NCBI GenBank assembly: GCA_016647705.1
Contig: CM028329.1
Span: 60,591,231 to 60,655,230, forward strand
From: Eucommia ulmoides
Lineage: Eukaryota; Streptophyta; Magnoliopsida; Garryales; Eucommiaceae
DNA length: 64,000 bases
Direction of reading: 5' to 3'
Numbering within the stretch: position 1 is the stretch's first letter; each line of letters begins with the position of its first letter. Position numbers and translations under genes: made by a program. Of this stretch, positions 1-11,860 are shown one piece after another. The notes beneath the pieces are model-generated. The model did not search any database, had not been told where the DNA came from, and was given only the letters and a program-made list of their open reading frames with translations.

Positions 1-420
1 GGGAATTCGCCGGGCACAACCCGGTAGGTCCTTGTGCAGGTACCCATCTGGAGCTCAGGCTGGACAATGCTTAGGTTAGCTCGGTCAGATCGTAGATTCA
101 CGGATAAAGAACTCAGAAGATTCTCCTCCATCGAAGACCACTTCCAAATTATTGAAAACTCTCCACGCGCATTCTGACTAGACCTAGTAATAGAATGAAA
201 TGACGTGTAGGTTTTTAAAGTAAATAAATTATATTAAAACAAATTAAACTAAAATATACAAGGGGGGGTAAAAGGCAATTAAACCTTTTTTAATTCATTT
301 TCATGTAATGTGTCACAGGCCAAGCCTTTGAGGCTGAAAAATAGACCGGGCGGCTCTAACTAAAGCTTCTGTCTAGTAGCAAGTTTGGAGATCAGATGAT
401 CTAAAGCAGCGGAAACAACA
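1..420. other. intergenic, no gene recognised
   Basis: The first ~200 bases are fairly GC-rich and then give way to AT-rich sequence. I see no open frame with recognisable homology, no RNA gene and no element end other than the 5-bp target duplication at 421-425 that belongs to the neighbouring solo LTR. The GC-rich start may be the end of another repeat outside the window. Confidence 0.5.
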
Positions 421-1550
421 ATATTTGTCACAACCCATCCCAATATCACAATATTCGTGGGCTGGTGTGACAACAATGCTACTTTTCCAGTAATGACTAA
501 CTTGAATTAAAATATCTTACACAAAAAGAGAATATTAATTACTATAGTCAACAAAATACACATATCTCCTACTCTTGAGACTCTCTTGCTCTTACAACAA
601 CAGAGCTAGTTCATCCTTTTACAAAACAACATCTACAATCAAAAGCAAAAAGAATCACTATCGAGATATTCCCCGCTATGGTCCTCCAGAAATCGACCTA
701 CTGCCAGTAGGGGACAAACGTTTCTCTACAGTACCTGCAAGTGTACTGCCTTCTTAGTAAAAACCATTATTAACATAACAACAATACATTTTATAAAAAT
801 CCAACCTTTAAATGGATCAAGCGTGAATAAATATATAAATACCACACAGAGTTGGTAAAATCTCTAGTATCATATAAACAATGGAAATAAAGCAGTATAA
901 TTCAGTTTCCAAACACCCAAATCAATAATAAGTCACCCAGTATATATAAAACCCCCCAATTTAAACACACATCTCAATCCCACACCCACCAGCTAAGCCA
1001 TAGTGATCGTTTTAACCTCACGATCGGGAGTTGCAACGGTACCATAACCATCTGTAGGATATGCCTTCCTAGAGGACCTAACTGCGTAGATCACCGCCAA
1101 CCGGACGTCTCCGAAGGCCAATAATATAAATCACCACATGACATCAATCACCTTATAGTAACTATCCATCTGCCGGATCACCCTCCATACAGATCATAAT
1201 ATAAACTATGGCATAGTCAATTCAATAATATTATCACCAAATCACAAATAATTATCCCTCTGCCGGACCACCCTCTGGACAGACCATAATATAATCACCA
1301 TTTCAATAATATCGACAAAATCACCATTTCAATAGAAAACCGTTTTACCAACTCACCCACAACTGGCTTGATCCATATAATTTATAAAATGTCGTACAGT
1401 TAAATAAACACCTAGCTCATCATATTTATATGGAAAATAGTTTGGCAAGAAGGGCAGTACACTCACCTGAAAATTTGGACTCGCAAGCCCCCCCTAGTAT
1501 ATGCTTCTGCTCCCCACCGCCTAAGCGGAAATACACCGCCTAGACGAACA

Positions 1551-1790
1551 GACGATTCTTGCTTTCTGTTGTTTTACCTCCTGAGCAATCTTCCACCGCC
1601 TAAGCAATCATGCGATTCTGGCTCTCTATTGTTTTACCGCCTAAGCGATCTTCCACCGCCTAAGCGATCACGCGATTCTGGCTTTCTGTTGTTTTACCGC
1701 CTGAGCAATCTTCCACCGCCTAAGCGATCACACGATTCTGGCTCTCTGTCGTTTTACCGCCTGAGCGATCTTCCAGCGCCTAAGCGGTTC
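1551..1790. repeat. 60-bp minisatellite, four copies
   Basis: Four units repeat with an exact 60-bp period; GTTTTAC recurs at 1571, 1631, 1691 and 1751. Each unit contains two near-copies of CCGCCTAAGCGATC. Because 60 is divisible by three, the array is open in one frame as a 20-residue repeat, but it sits inside a non-coding solo LTR, so I do not call it a gene. Confidence 0.9.
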
Positions 1791-2351
1791 GGGCTTCGTC
1801 CCTGACAGAACAGAACAGAACAGACCAGTCTTCTTCCTCTTTCTCATCACCAACTCCGGCCCTTAAATCATTCACTCCACCTTCACGATCAACCGTCCCA
1901 AGTTTACAATGATAAAACCAACCTCATTCCCTTCACTCTAGCTAAAACACCCACTAAAATAATACCCCAAACCATCGGTTATGACTCTAAACAGCAAAAA
2001 CAGGGCACAATACTTCACCCACACATTCCTGCTTCCATATGACCCCAGAACATGTCACACTTGCACACCCCTACAACCCAAACGACTCTCAGCCTTGAGA
2101 AAACACCCTGAACCTGCACCAGTGATTTCCGGCAACCCTTCCGACGTCTTCTTCTTCCTCTTCACTTCTCTCTCTCTCTTTCTCTTTCTCCTTTTCTTGT
2201 TTCTTCCCAAATGATCGTTGCCCTTCCTAACCTCAATTATACATACATATATATATATATATATATCAAAGAATTAATGGAGTAGAATCATGTCACGTTG
2301 CCCCCTTCCCCTCTCCTTCTCCCGGCATGGCTCACGGCACAAACACACATG

Positions 2352-2353
<2 letters not shown>

Positions 2354-2429
<76 letters not shown>
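2354..2429. repeat. (AT)n microsatellite
   Basis: About 38 uninterrupted AT dinucleotides lie near the right end of the solo LTR. The YIYIYI-type peptides read from it on either strand are artefacts. Confidence 0.97.
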
Positions 2430-2433
<4 letters not shown>

Positions 2434-2558
2434 TATAATTGTTTGTTTAAAATATCTGAACAAAAATACTCTTTCTCCCCCCTCCCCCCCCCCAACCCCA
2501 ATTTCTCATTTTTCTCATTTCATCCTTTTTTTTTTTTTAAACTGGGTCTTACAATATT

Positions 2559-3203
2559 GATCACCACAACATGCAGTACATGAAAACACTGTAGTGATAA
2601 TACAATTGCAAAAACAACAATAATTGTATCAATACCGAAACTACAAGGTGTAAAAAATTTACAATAACATGTTCTCCTATATTGTAAGTCAAGCAATAAA
2701 ATAAAAGTGACACAAATTGACATTATTATGCTCGAGGAACATAATTGGGTCATTTTACAAAAAAAAAAGAGTACACGGAGCTAAACTAGTCTAGTTAGAA
2801 ACAAAAGAAATAGGTTACAGGCGGTCATGTACGAAAACAAATACTGGACAAGTACCGTGACACATTGCATGCAAAGTGTTTCAATCCTAAGGTCACATTT
2901 TTTTGTGCCGATTTAACCTAAACCCTATCTGTAAAAATGGATTAAAATAGACAAAATTATTTTTATTTTTTGGGGGACCCTAAAAACCCAAAAAATAAAT
3001 AAATAAATAAAAATGCTAAGATTCTAAAAATAATGCGAAATTCAAGGAATAATCACAAATAAAAAACTAACCATTAACGGTTGGAATCCATGCACACAAA
3101 CAAGATTTTCTATAAAGAGGGAAGAAAATAGAACCAACCATTTAATAAAAAAAAATTAAGCCTTTGGGCACAAATTATATTTTTTTTTTCCTTTTTTTGG
3201 GGG
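2559..3203. other. intergenic / promoter region of the polygalacturonase gene
   Basis: AT-rich sequence with short A and T runs and no recognisable gene or repeat end. Its last 100 bases are the proximal promoter of the gene starting at 3272. Confidence 0.5.
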
Positions 3204-3211
3204 TATAAATA
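3204..3211 (+). promoter_or_regulatory. TATA box of the polygalacturonase gene
   Basis: TATAAATA lies 61 bases before the ATG at 3272. This predicts transcription starting near 3235 and a short 5' leader. No other TATA-like element is as well placed. Confidence 0.65.
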
Positions 3212-3271
3212 AATGCCCATTCTTCATTACTGAAAAAAATTTGTTAGGTTGAGGGGGGATTAAAAAAATAA

Positions 3272-6200
3272 ATGGCCCTAAATGGAGGAGTAAATGTCAA
3301 AGCTATTCTGGTTTTGATTAAATTAGCTTTGTTGATCTCCTCCGGGGTCTTCGCGGGTCCGGCACCTGGCGGCGGTGGCGTTTTTGATGTTACCCAGTTC
3401 GGAGCTAAGCCCGACGGCAAGTCTGATAATGCTTTGGTGAGTCTCCTCCGGCCGACCGGTACCCGACTAAAAGAAAATTATATATATATTGTCTCTTATT
3501 TTTATTTTGTAATTTCTTTTTTATCTATTTTTTAATCTTTATTAACTTATTAATTAGTTCTTATCTATGTTTTTGTGAAGGTCAATTATGATATTTAATG
3601 TAAATTTTTGTACTAGGTAAATTTAATTTATTAGATATTAAAAATTTAACGAAAAAAACAAAGAAAAAAATATAAACAAAATATTGCATGGGACTTATTT
3701 GAAGGATAACCAAATAATTTAAAAAAAAAAAAAAAAAAAAGAAGAAGAAGAAGAAAAAGAGAGAAAAATACACATACAGAAACAAATGATCGATGTGAGA
3801 CAATAATCAAACACCTTTTTTTAAGTGCAACTCTTGGTTTGCATGAAAGATTTGATTACCAATGAAAAGAGGCGAATTTTTCGTAACTTTGGTTCTGACC
3901 ATGTTAAAATAATTGAAAGACAAAATATTAAGAGAATATAAGACGATTGTATTGATGTGTATAAAACCTACAATATATAGAGAGAGATGTACAGAGGTGT
4001 CTATACAGACAATGACTAGGTTCCAACCTAATTGGTCTAGAGTTTAATCTTGGACCAAAAAAAAAATAAAATCTCTAGATAACAATCAATTCAAATGCAT
4101 GAAAAACTTTTTTGGACGAAAAGTAAAATAGAGAAGTTGTGGGGGTAGGTAAATGTAAATAACTCATCAAGAATTCCCTTTCTTCTGAGAGTGCAGGCGT
4201 TGATAAGGGCATGGAACGCGGCATGCAAATCGACGGGGACGACGGCGAAGCTGGTGATACCGACGGGGAACTTCAAGGCCGGTGAGGTGGTATTCATGGG
4301 GCCATGCACGAGTAAGGTGACGGTACAGCTGGATGGTAACCTGTTGGCCAGCACCGATCTCAGTGACTTCAGCATGGGTGTTTGGATCACCATCCAGAAG
4401 GTCACTGACATGGTTCTCACCGGCGGCGGCACCATCAACGGCCAGGGCGAAGCCAATTGGAGATCCAACGCTTGCAAGGGCAGCGATTGTAATAACTTGC
4501 TCCCTGATGTAAGTTACAACTCCCCGTTCGATGCTTGACACGTGGGTGATTTTCGTCAAAAATATTGAGGCGATTAACGATTTAAACTCACTTGACACAA
4601 TTTGAATACTTCAAAGTTTAATGTGTTCAAAATGTAAGTACTGAAGTTAAAATGGAATTTTTCTAAAAAAATAAGAGCAAAGTGCAAAAATCTCTTATTT
4701 AAATTTTTATCTTATTTTGTTTTTAAAAAATAATAGAAATTGAAATAAAGAGAGAAAATGTTAATTTATTTTTATTTTTATTATAAAAAAATTAAAATTA
4801 AATTAAGAAAAAAAATTAAATTTTGTTATTTTATATTTGGGTATTTGCATTTACCCAACCGGCATTTTATTGACAACCACAATTCTCCCCTCGCATTCGT
4901 AAAATATCGTTCTAACATTATATCATTTTGATCAAACACCGTTTAGTTTCTCTCTAGATTAAAAATTACTGAAATCTTAATTATAGTGATAATTTTTCCT
5001 TAAAAATTAAAATATACACACCTAAATTGAAAAAAATAATTTTTTTAATTTAAAGTTTTTTTTCATTCCTATTAAATCCAATAAAAATTATTTGAAAAAA
5101 TAAAAAATATTTATTTATTGATTTTAATATTTATTTATTTATGGGTGACACAGTCTCTTGTGGTGAAATTCATGACCAACTTTGTAATGCGCGGGGTAAA
5201 ATTCGTGAACAGCAAAGGTTACCACATGAAAGTCAACGATTGCAACGGCGTAACACTTGATGGCCTACACATCACCGCCCCCGACGAGAGCCCCAACACC
5301 GACGGCATCCACATCAGCAGGACCAATGGGATTAACATCACTAGGTCTACCATCGGTACAGGCGACGACTGCATCTCCATCGGCGAGGGCAGCGTTAACG
5401 TTAACGTCTTTCAAGTTACTTGTGGCCCAGGTCACGGCATCAGGTATACTATATATATTTTTATTTTGATAAATTAATTTATATATGTATTTTAATTATG
5501 TTTAATTATATTTATTTTGTTTGTTTGACAAATAACTTGTAATTATTTAAAATTAATTGAATTAATTATATGAGAAAATAGGATGTGAACTAAAAATAAA
5601 AATGAATAATTAGTTCATTTAAATATTTATATATTGTAATTTTTGTATAACTTTTTTTTTTTTTAATTTTGATTTTGAAATTAAATTATATTTAGGGTTT
5701 TAAATTATATTATTCTAGATAAATTAATTTTTATGTATTTTTATTTATTTATTTATGATTTAATTATATTTATTATCTTTTTTATTTTGTCGTAATTTTT
5801 TATTTTGATGTTTAAATTAAATTAGGGAAGATATATTTAGGGTTTTAAACTATTTTATTCTTGATAAATTATTTTCTATATATTTTTATTTATCCATGAA
5901 TTAATTTTATTTATTTATTTTTTCTTCGACAAACAAGTTATAATTATTTTAAATTAGTTAAAATTTATAATTTATTCTAATAATATGAGAAAATAGGATG
6001 TGAATGAAATATAAAAAATGATTAATTTGTTAATTTAAATATTAATATATTGTAATTTTTATTTTGATATTGAAATCAAATTAGAGAAGACATATCTAGG
6101 GTTTATTTGGTTGTTTAAATTATTTTATTTTTTATAAATTATGTTTTATATTTTTGTATTAATTTATGATTTAATTAAATTTACTTGTTGTTTATTTGAC

Positions 6201-8550
6201 AAACAATTTATAATTATTTCAAATTAGTTAATTTTTTATTAATATATTTTACTCCAATTTTACAATAAAATATGCGAAATAAAACTAAAATAATTAATTA
6301 CCTAGTTTAAGTCTTTTTATTTTAAAAATAAAGTTCTCCATTCCGTTGTCTAAATTATTTTATTGTTAATAAATTAATTTTTATTTATTTATTTATGAGT
6401 TAATTAAACTTTACCCCTATAGTTTGACCGATTTGCACTTACTCTCCTGTGATTTGAAAATCGCCACTTATCTCCCTTGTGGTTAGATTTTCAAATCACT
6501 TACCCCCTGATATAGGAGGTAAATGCAACAAATATTTGACCACAGGAAGGTAAGTGGCGATTTCCAAACTACAGGGAGTAAAGTACTATTAACCCTTTAT
6601 TTATTTATGATTTAATTAAATTTACATGTTGATTTGGTCTGAGAAACATATAATTATTTTAAATTAATTAAATTTTAATTTTTTTTTTTAATTTTAATTT
6701 TACTAAAAAATTGCATGTAGACTAAAAAATAACATAATTTACAAATTGAAGGAATATTTTTTTTTTATATTATTTAAATAATTAATGACTTGAATTAATT
6801 TAATTTTTTTTTGGGGTGTAAATTGACAGTATTGGGAGTCTTGGAAAGAGGGCGGGGGAGCAAAATGTAAAGGGTATAACGGTCACAAATTGTACGTTAA
6901 CGGGGACAACTAACGGAGCGAGAATCAAGTCCGTTCATAACTCTCCAAAACTAACGGCGTCAAGCATCGTTTATCAAGACATCATCATGAATCATGTGCA
7001 AAACCCCATCATCATCGATCAAAACTACCAAGGCAGAGCCGGATCAGGAGTAAGTACGGCTAAATTTTAGTCTATACAATCCACGCGCTACAATATTTTT
7101 TTTTGTAATTCAATTTTACAATAAAAATTTTTAAAATCACTATGCGCCGTAAAAATTACTATAACTTTTTACAAGAAAAATTTACAGTAATTTTTATGTA
7201 TTATAATTAATTTTCAAAAATTCACAAATCATAAAAATTACTATAATTTTTTACATGAAAAAATTGTAACAATTTTTATGTATTACAATTAATTTCGACT
7301 TTTGGAAAAATTATTGTAGCGCGTGAATTGTTCAAAAAAATATCCTTATTAATACTATTATTTAAAAAAAAAAAAATTGGTTTTTCTAAAAGAGAAAGAC
7401 CTAATTACCATTTATTTTGGGGAAAATATATTTTGAGTTGAAAAAATATCAAGTGGGTGTTTACGTGGATACTGAGGTTTTTTAAATTACACATTTAATC
7501 CCTTAAATTTTAGATTCAATTCAATCCTTAAAAATTGAAAATCGTTAATGATTTTAAAAGGAAAATGAGATATGTTCAACACGTGATCTTTTTCTGACAA
7601 TATTTTCGCTATTTTATCAGTCTACTGAATCTACGAAACTTTTTACGAACTATGATTTAGATTTTTTTCTCTTATTTTTTAAACGAATTGTTATCAGAAA
7701 AATGTCACAAAAAAATAACTTACGGTTGGTGGAGTAACGAAACGAAAAAAATATCCTTTTTAGACGACAACATGCTGAATACAACTTATTTTGCATCGAA
7801 AATTATTAAGAACATTTTTTATTTTTGTAGGAATGAAATAAATATAAAATTTGAGCGAATAAATTTATAATGAAATGATAAAATTATTGTTCTTTTGTTT
7901 TTCTATAGGCATCAAATGTGCAGATCAGTGATGTGCACTTCAGGAACATCAGGGGTACGACGACCTCCCTCGCCGCCGTGACTCTTCACTGCAGCTCCGC
8001 CGTCCCTTGCACCGGGGTCGAACTATCCAACATCGACATCGCTCCGGCCGTCGGTCTCACAAAATTTTCTGCCCTCACTTCCTCCTGCGAAAACGCCAAA
8101 GCCTCCTTCACCGGCAGACAGAATCCGACGCCCTGTAACGGTCAGAAATCTGGTCCGGCAGCACCCGGAAACCCATTGCCACCTCAGAAGCCATCTCCAG
8201 TTCCAACACCTCCGGTGAAAAATCCTCTACCGCCTAAAAAGCCCCCACCTCAAAAGCCATCTCCAGTTCCAACACCTCCGGTGAAAAATCCTCTACCGCC
8301 TAAAAAGTCCCCACCACAGAAGCCATCTCCGGTTCCAAAACCTCCGGCGAAAAATCCTCTACCGCCTAAAAAGCCCCCACCACAATCTCCATCGCCACCC
8401 AAAAAATCCCCCGGAAAACCTCAACCGCCGCCGAAGAAAAAATCTCCTCCTCCTCCTCCTCCGTCAAAGGGTAACAAGAAAAATAAGGGGAAGACACAGA
8501 AGAAATCGAAAAAACAGGGGAAGAAATGTAAAAATGGAAAATGCCAATAA
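3272..8550 (+). CDS. polygalacturonase (GH28) with extensin-like C-terminal tail, five exons
   Basis: Exons 3272-3436, 4197-4508, 5154-5443, 6830-7049 and 7909-8550 join in frame through GT-AG introns into 542 residues. Residues 1-28 are a signal peptide (cut after VFA). The pectin-lyase-fold domain runs from about 35 to 400 and has all four GH28 motifs: NTD at 207-209, GDD ending at 231, GHG around His253, and RIK at 287-289. The acids of NTD and DD hydrolyse alpha-1,4-galacturonan in the cell wall. The motif set and the ALxRAW N-terminus resemble the exo-/pollen-type clade. The CPxxQC segment usual after NPIIIDQ is missing and replaced by a short linker. Residues ~400-542 are unusual: three repeats of a P/K-rich unit (KNPLPPKKPPPQKPSPVP type) and a very basic end (KKNKGKTQKKSKK). 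Typical family members stop near 400. There is one ATG, with a TATA box upstream. Catalytic activity is predicted, not shown. Confidence 0.93.
3895..4070. repeat. dispersed repeat in polygalacturonase intron 1
   Basis: The stretch with ATGTTAAAATAATTGAAAGA and a later TTGTATTGATGT resembles the sequence at about 35965-36020, which ends TTATATTGATG. It looks like a fragment of a retroelement terminus, but I cannot find both ends. Confidence 0.4.
4540..4695. repeat. MITE-family fragment in polygalacturonase intron 2
   Basis: Contains GAATACTTCAAAGTTTAAT and a distal GCAAAGTGCAAAAATCTCTT, both shared with the elements at 17212-17697, 20205-20335 and, more weakly, 24165-24380. Only one arm of the family is present here. 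It is non-coding. Confidence 0.5.
5444..6829. repeat. degenerate internal tandem repeats of polygalacturonase intron 3
   Basis: The intron is built from diverged repeats. Blocks like GACAAACAANTTATAATTAT recur near 5527, 5931, 6197 and 6640. GATAAATTA...TTTATTTATGATTTAATT blocks recur near 5717, 5867, 6135, 6370 and 6596. The copies are a few hundred bases apart and vary in length. A small MITE interrupts the array at 6399-6595. Confidence 0.6.
6399..6595. mobile_element. MITE with ~45-bp imperfect terminal inverted repeats
   Basis: The left end GTTAATTAAACTTTACCCC and the reverse complement of the right end GGGTTAATAGTACTTTACTCC match, and continue into TAGTTTG...CACTTAC on both arms. The element is about 197 bp and has no coding capacity. 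It lies inside intron 3 of the polygalacturonase gene. Confidence 0.7.
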
Positions 8551-8859
8551 GAACTCAACCACCCTGTACCGGAAGGGGTCAAAAGTGTAATATTTGGGGT
8601 TGAACATAGAGGGGTAAAAAGGGAAGTTTCTTTTTTATTTTCAGGAAAAAAAAGGAAAAAAATTGCAGTTTACAGTGCCTTGTGTAACAATTTATATTTT
8701 TAATATATATATCAGAAAGGAATTGCAAAACTTTTTGGGGTCCAATTTGCAAACCCTAACTGGCATGTTTTTAATTTACAGTTTCCACCCCCATCTAGCC
8801 AAGGCATCTTTCGAGAGTGAGTTAAGTCCATTAGGTTTCTACATAATGTGAGAAACAAG

Positions 8860-9010
8860 CCTCTTGTCTGATGTTGGCGCCTCGACATCCATTCACAATG
8901 GTTTAACAAAGTCTACCATGCGCGTGGGGAACATGTTGAATCCCCCTGATATCTGTTCACAGTGGTTTGGCAAAGTCCACCATGCGCATAAGGGGACGTG
9001 TTTAATCTCA
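8860..9010 (-). repeat. two units of an ~82-bp minisatellite family
   Basis: Two adjacent units contain ACAGTGGTTTGGCAAAGTCC and a diverged twin. Reverse-complemented, they match the four-unit array at 27908-28262 (GTGGACTTTGCCAAACCACT type). This is a fragment of a dispersed repeat downstream of the polygalacturonase gene. Confidence 0.65.
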
Positions 9011-9058
9011 TATAACTTGTTTGTGTTATCTTTTTTTTTTTTGTGTGTGTGAATTTTA

Positions 9059-9437
9059 CGGTAAGTTGTGTCCAGACCAATTTACGCACTTTACGACTAA
9101 TCACTTCACCGGACGATCTTATAAAAGGCATACTCTCTCACATCTGTTTGGTGCATTTAGAATTAAATTCAAGATTTAACTCTCGAAATGTTCTCCAAAA
9201 AGGTTAAACATTGGTTGAATTAACCAATTGCACGAATCAACGATTCCTTTGGTACTAAGTCGAATTACTACTTCGACACTGTCATCAGTAATGTAAAACT
9301 AATTTGACTCATGACGGTCTAAACCCAGCTCATGTTTCCTATTGGTGAGTAAACAATCCAAACACTTGATGAATTCTATTTCACAATGATAGGATGAGCC
9401 GATATCAAAGGATCAAAAAGCAATGTCACTATTGGCT

Positions 9438-9469
<32 letters not shown>

Positions 9470-9605
9470 TTGACACGTCTAACTTCAAATTCATAAGGTC
9501 TAAAGGATCGTTAGGCTATGCCTTCATGGTTCGTATTCTTAGTGGAAATCAGAATCAAACGAGTTTCTACCCTTTTGTTCCAACCGGACTAACACCTCTT
9601 GGGTA
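9059..9605 (-). mobile_element. SINE copy (tRNA-derived family) split by rRNA sequence
   Basis: On the minus strand the head CCCAAGAGGTGTTAGTCC (9586-9603) and the body from about 9200 to 9059, ending in GGTCTGGACACAACTTACCG, match the SINEs at 12487-12660 and 34136-34371. Between head and body lies a piece of 26S rRNA in the same orientation, replacing the box B region. A T-run (A-tail on the minus strand) and GT repeats lie beyond 9058. The order head-rRNA-body could come from template switching during reverse transcription or from a later insertion. Confidence 0.6.
9203..9583 (-). pseudogene. diverged fragment of nuclear 26S (25S) rRNA
   Basis: The minus strand follows the 3' domain of plant 25S/26S rRNA over about 380 bases. 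It includes the regions equivalent to GGTTTAGACCGTC, CCACAGGGATAACTGGC, AACGATCCTTTAGACCTT and GGAACAAAAGGGTA. Similarity is secure from about 9222. Differences are mostly C-to-T/G-to-A, and a short block (the CGTTCATAG loop before TTGGCTGCC) is partly deleted. It is a dead fragment, far too short for an rRNA gene. The protein-like frame at 9394-9627 is an artefact of it. Confidence 0.9.
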
Positions 9606-9889
9606 TAGCTTCTGTTATCTCATCTGAACTCTCTCTCTCTCTATAATTTAAAATTCAAATTAAATATGGATATTTAATTAATCCCTTACATGCTCGACAA
9701 GAACAAGAAAATAATAGATGCCGCCAAGAGGGGTCAATGTGATGCGAAAAATCGTGTCATTAAAAGAGCCAAAAAAAACTATCGATTAATCCAACATGAA
9801 ACATAGCTCAAGATGATACAATAAAACAAAAATTGTTGGACAAATTCAAGAACACAAAGCACAAGAACACAACATTAATTAATGGATTT

Positions 9890-10394
9890 GCTTACACTTT
9901 CTACCCCCCTTATACTTTGATATTGTTTTATTTCATCCTCTCTACTTTCGAAAACTATATATTTTTCCCCTTCTATACTTACAATACAATAGAAAAATAA
10001 TATTTTTTTTTCGTTTAACTTACCTGAATATGCTAAAAAATAGGTAAAAATAATTATTTCGTCGAAATTTTACATGGAATTAATGGACAAATTTGTTCTT
10101 TATTTTAATTTTTTATTTCATTTTGCCTATGTTAATAAAAATAGAATAGAAGTAGACAAAGAAACAGAACTTGAGAGAGAAAATGTTATTTTTTTCATGT
10201 TTATTACCTTTAAATATTAAATTAATATATTTTTAAAATGAAATAATTGATGTATGTTTATATTTTTTTGAATAAAATATGAGTTTCTTCTTCTATTCAA
10301 CAGTAGAAGGGGATGATGTGTAGGGTTTTAAAGTACAGGGATTAAAATGTAACAAGACCAAAGTAAAAGAGGATAAAAAGTAATTAGCCCTTAA
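9890..10394. mobile_element. MITE-like element with diverged inverted ends
   Basis: The left part (TTATACTTTGATATTGTTTT, then CATCCTCTCTACTTT) matches the reverse complement of the right part (TACTTTGGTCTTGTTACATTTTAATCCCTGTACTTT). The inside is AT-rich and non-coding. It ends about 110 bases before the pseudokinase gene, so it may form part of that promoter. Confidence 0.5.
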
Positions 10395-10502
10395 TTTATT
10401 GTTTATATCCATGGGTTCCCAGCTAGCACCCCCAATCATAAAAAGAAGAAAAAAAAATCACCAATCAACCGATGAGTTAATATTCACATATTATAGAGAG
10501 AG

Positions 10503-11805
10503 ATGAGAAAAGGCAACAACAAAGAGGTTAGGGAAATTGTGGTGGTGGTGGTGGATGGAAACAAGGTTTGTAGGAACCGGAACGGGGTGTGGCCGCTCCG
10601 ATTTGCCCTTCGAGCTATGGTCAGAGATGGCGACGAGGTTTTGGTCGTCGCGGTTTTGAATTCTGAGGTCCCGGTGCCGTCTCCCAACCTGAATTTTTGT
10701 TGTCTTGGAATCACTCGGAGTAGTAGTAGTAATAATAATAATAATAATAATAGTAATCTTCCGATTAGTGAAGGAGATCCACTCGCTAAGTTCCTCGAGC
10801 AAGAGTTCGGTCAGAGAACGGGCGATTATATAGAAATATTTACACCGTTCTACGATAAATGTGAAATTAAAGGAGTAAGTTTTTATTATTTTTCTGTTGC
10901 TGTTATTATTGCTATTATTTAATTTTAATTTTATTTTTTGGATTTAAATAAAAATTATATATATATATATGATCTTAAATTTTCTTTTGATTTTTGGCAG
11001 GTGAAATTTCAGGTGAAAATTGCTGTCACTAGTCAACCAAAGGGCGTAATAGTGGAAGAAGCAAGAAACAATGAGGCTACATGGATTGTAGTTGAAAGGT
11101 CGATTTTGCCCTCCCCACCCACCCAAACAATAATTTACACTTTGTTTGATCAAATTTTCCTATGGATCCAACGTTTGAAAGATGAAATCATTCACTTTTG
11201 GCTTATCTTGTTACAAAAATTTTATACTCTAAGGAAACATAATGTGTTGTTGGAGTTTCCAAACAGCGCACCCGAAGATCCGCGCGCACATATATATAAT
11301 TTCGATAATTTATATATATATATATAGATAGATCGTTTACTAGATAATTTCTAAATCCTAAACATACTGTTTTTTCAGAGTTTCCAAATAGCACGCACAC
11401 ACATAGACACATAAAATTTTGATAATTTCTATATATAATTTTTTATGTAGATCGTTTGCCAGAGACATCGATATTTATTTAGAGGAATCGAATTGCAAAA
11501 TACATTTTGTTAGCAATGACGATGATAACAAGGAAGAAACAAACCAAGAATCGGAAATATATTGTTTTTTTAGTGTTTCCAAACAACGGAGGCATATATA
11601 TCTATGGTTAAATTTATAGTAATATATAATTTCAATAATTTCTATAAATATTTTTTATGTAGATCGTTTGCCAGAGAAAACGATATTTATTTAGAGGAAT
11701 CGAATTGCACAATAAGTTTTGTTAGCAACGACAATTATAACAAGGAAGAAACAAACCAAGAATTGGAAACATACTGTGTTATTAGGGTTTCCAAACAATG
11801 CAAAG

Positions 11806-11860
<55 letters not shown>

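Larger units (their letters stand above)
426..2553 (-). mobile_element. solo LTR (~2.1 kb), Ty3/gypsy-like, with 5-bp TSD
   Basis: The segment starts TGTCACAACCC and ends GGGTCTTACA, so it is bounded by TG...CA, and is flanked on both sides by the direct repeat ATATT (421-425 and 2554-2558). The copy at 29577-32193 has the same termini. Read on the minus strand it begins TGTAAGACCC, a start I associate with long LTRs of Del/Tekay-type chromoviruses, hence the orientation given. No coding domain, PBS or polypurine tract is present, which fits a solo LTR left by recombination. Inside are a 60-bp minisatellite, a CT-rich stretch, a long AT microsatellite and the block CTCACGATCGGGAGTT shared with other elements in the window. 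Boundaries and TSD are seen directly; the lineage is inferred. Confidence 0.8.

Noticed and set aside
2274-2560. YIYIYI-type frames on both strands
   Set aside because: Products of the (AT)n microsatellite.
4091-4598. Minus-strand frames overlapping polygalacturonase exon 2
   Set aside because: Shadows of a GC-rich exon that is fully explained on the plus strand.
9394-9627. Apparent 77-residue protein
   Set aside because: It reads through the antisense of a 26S rRNA fragment.
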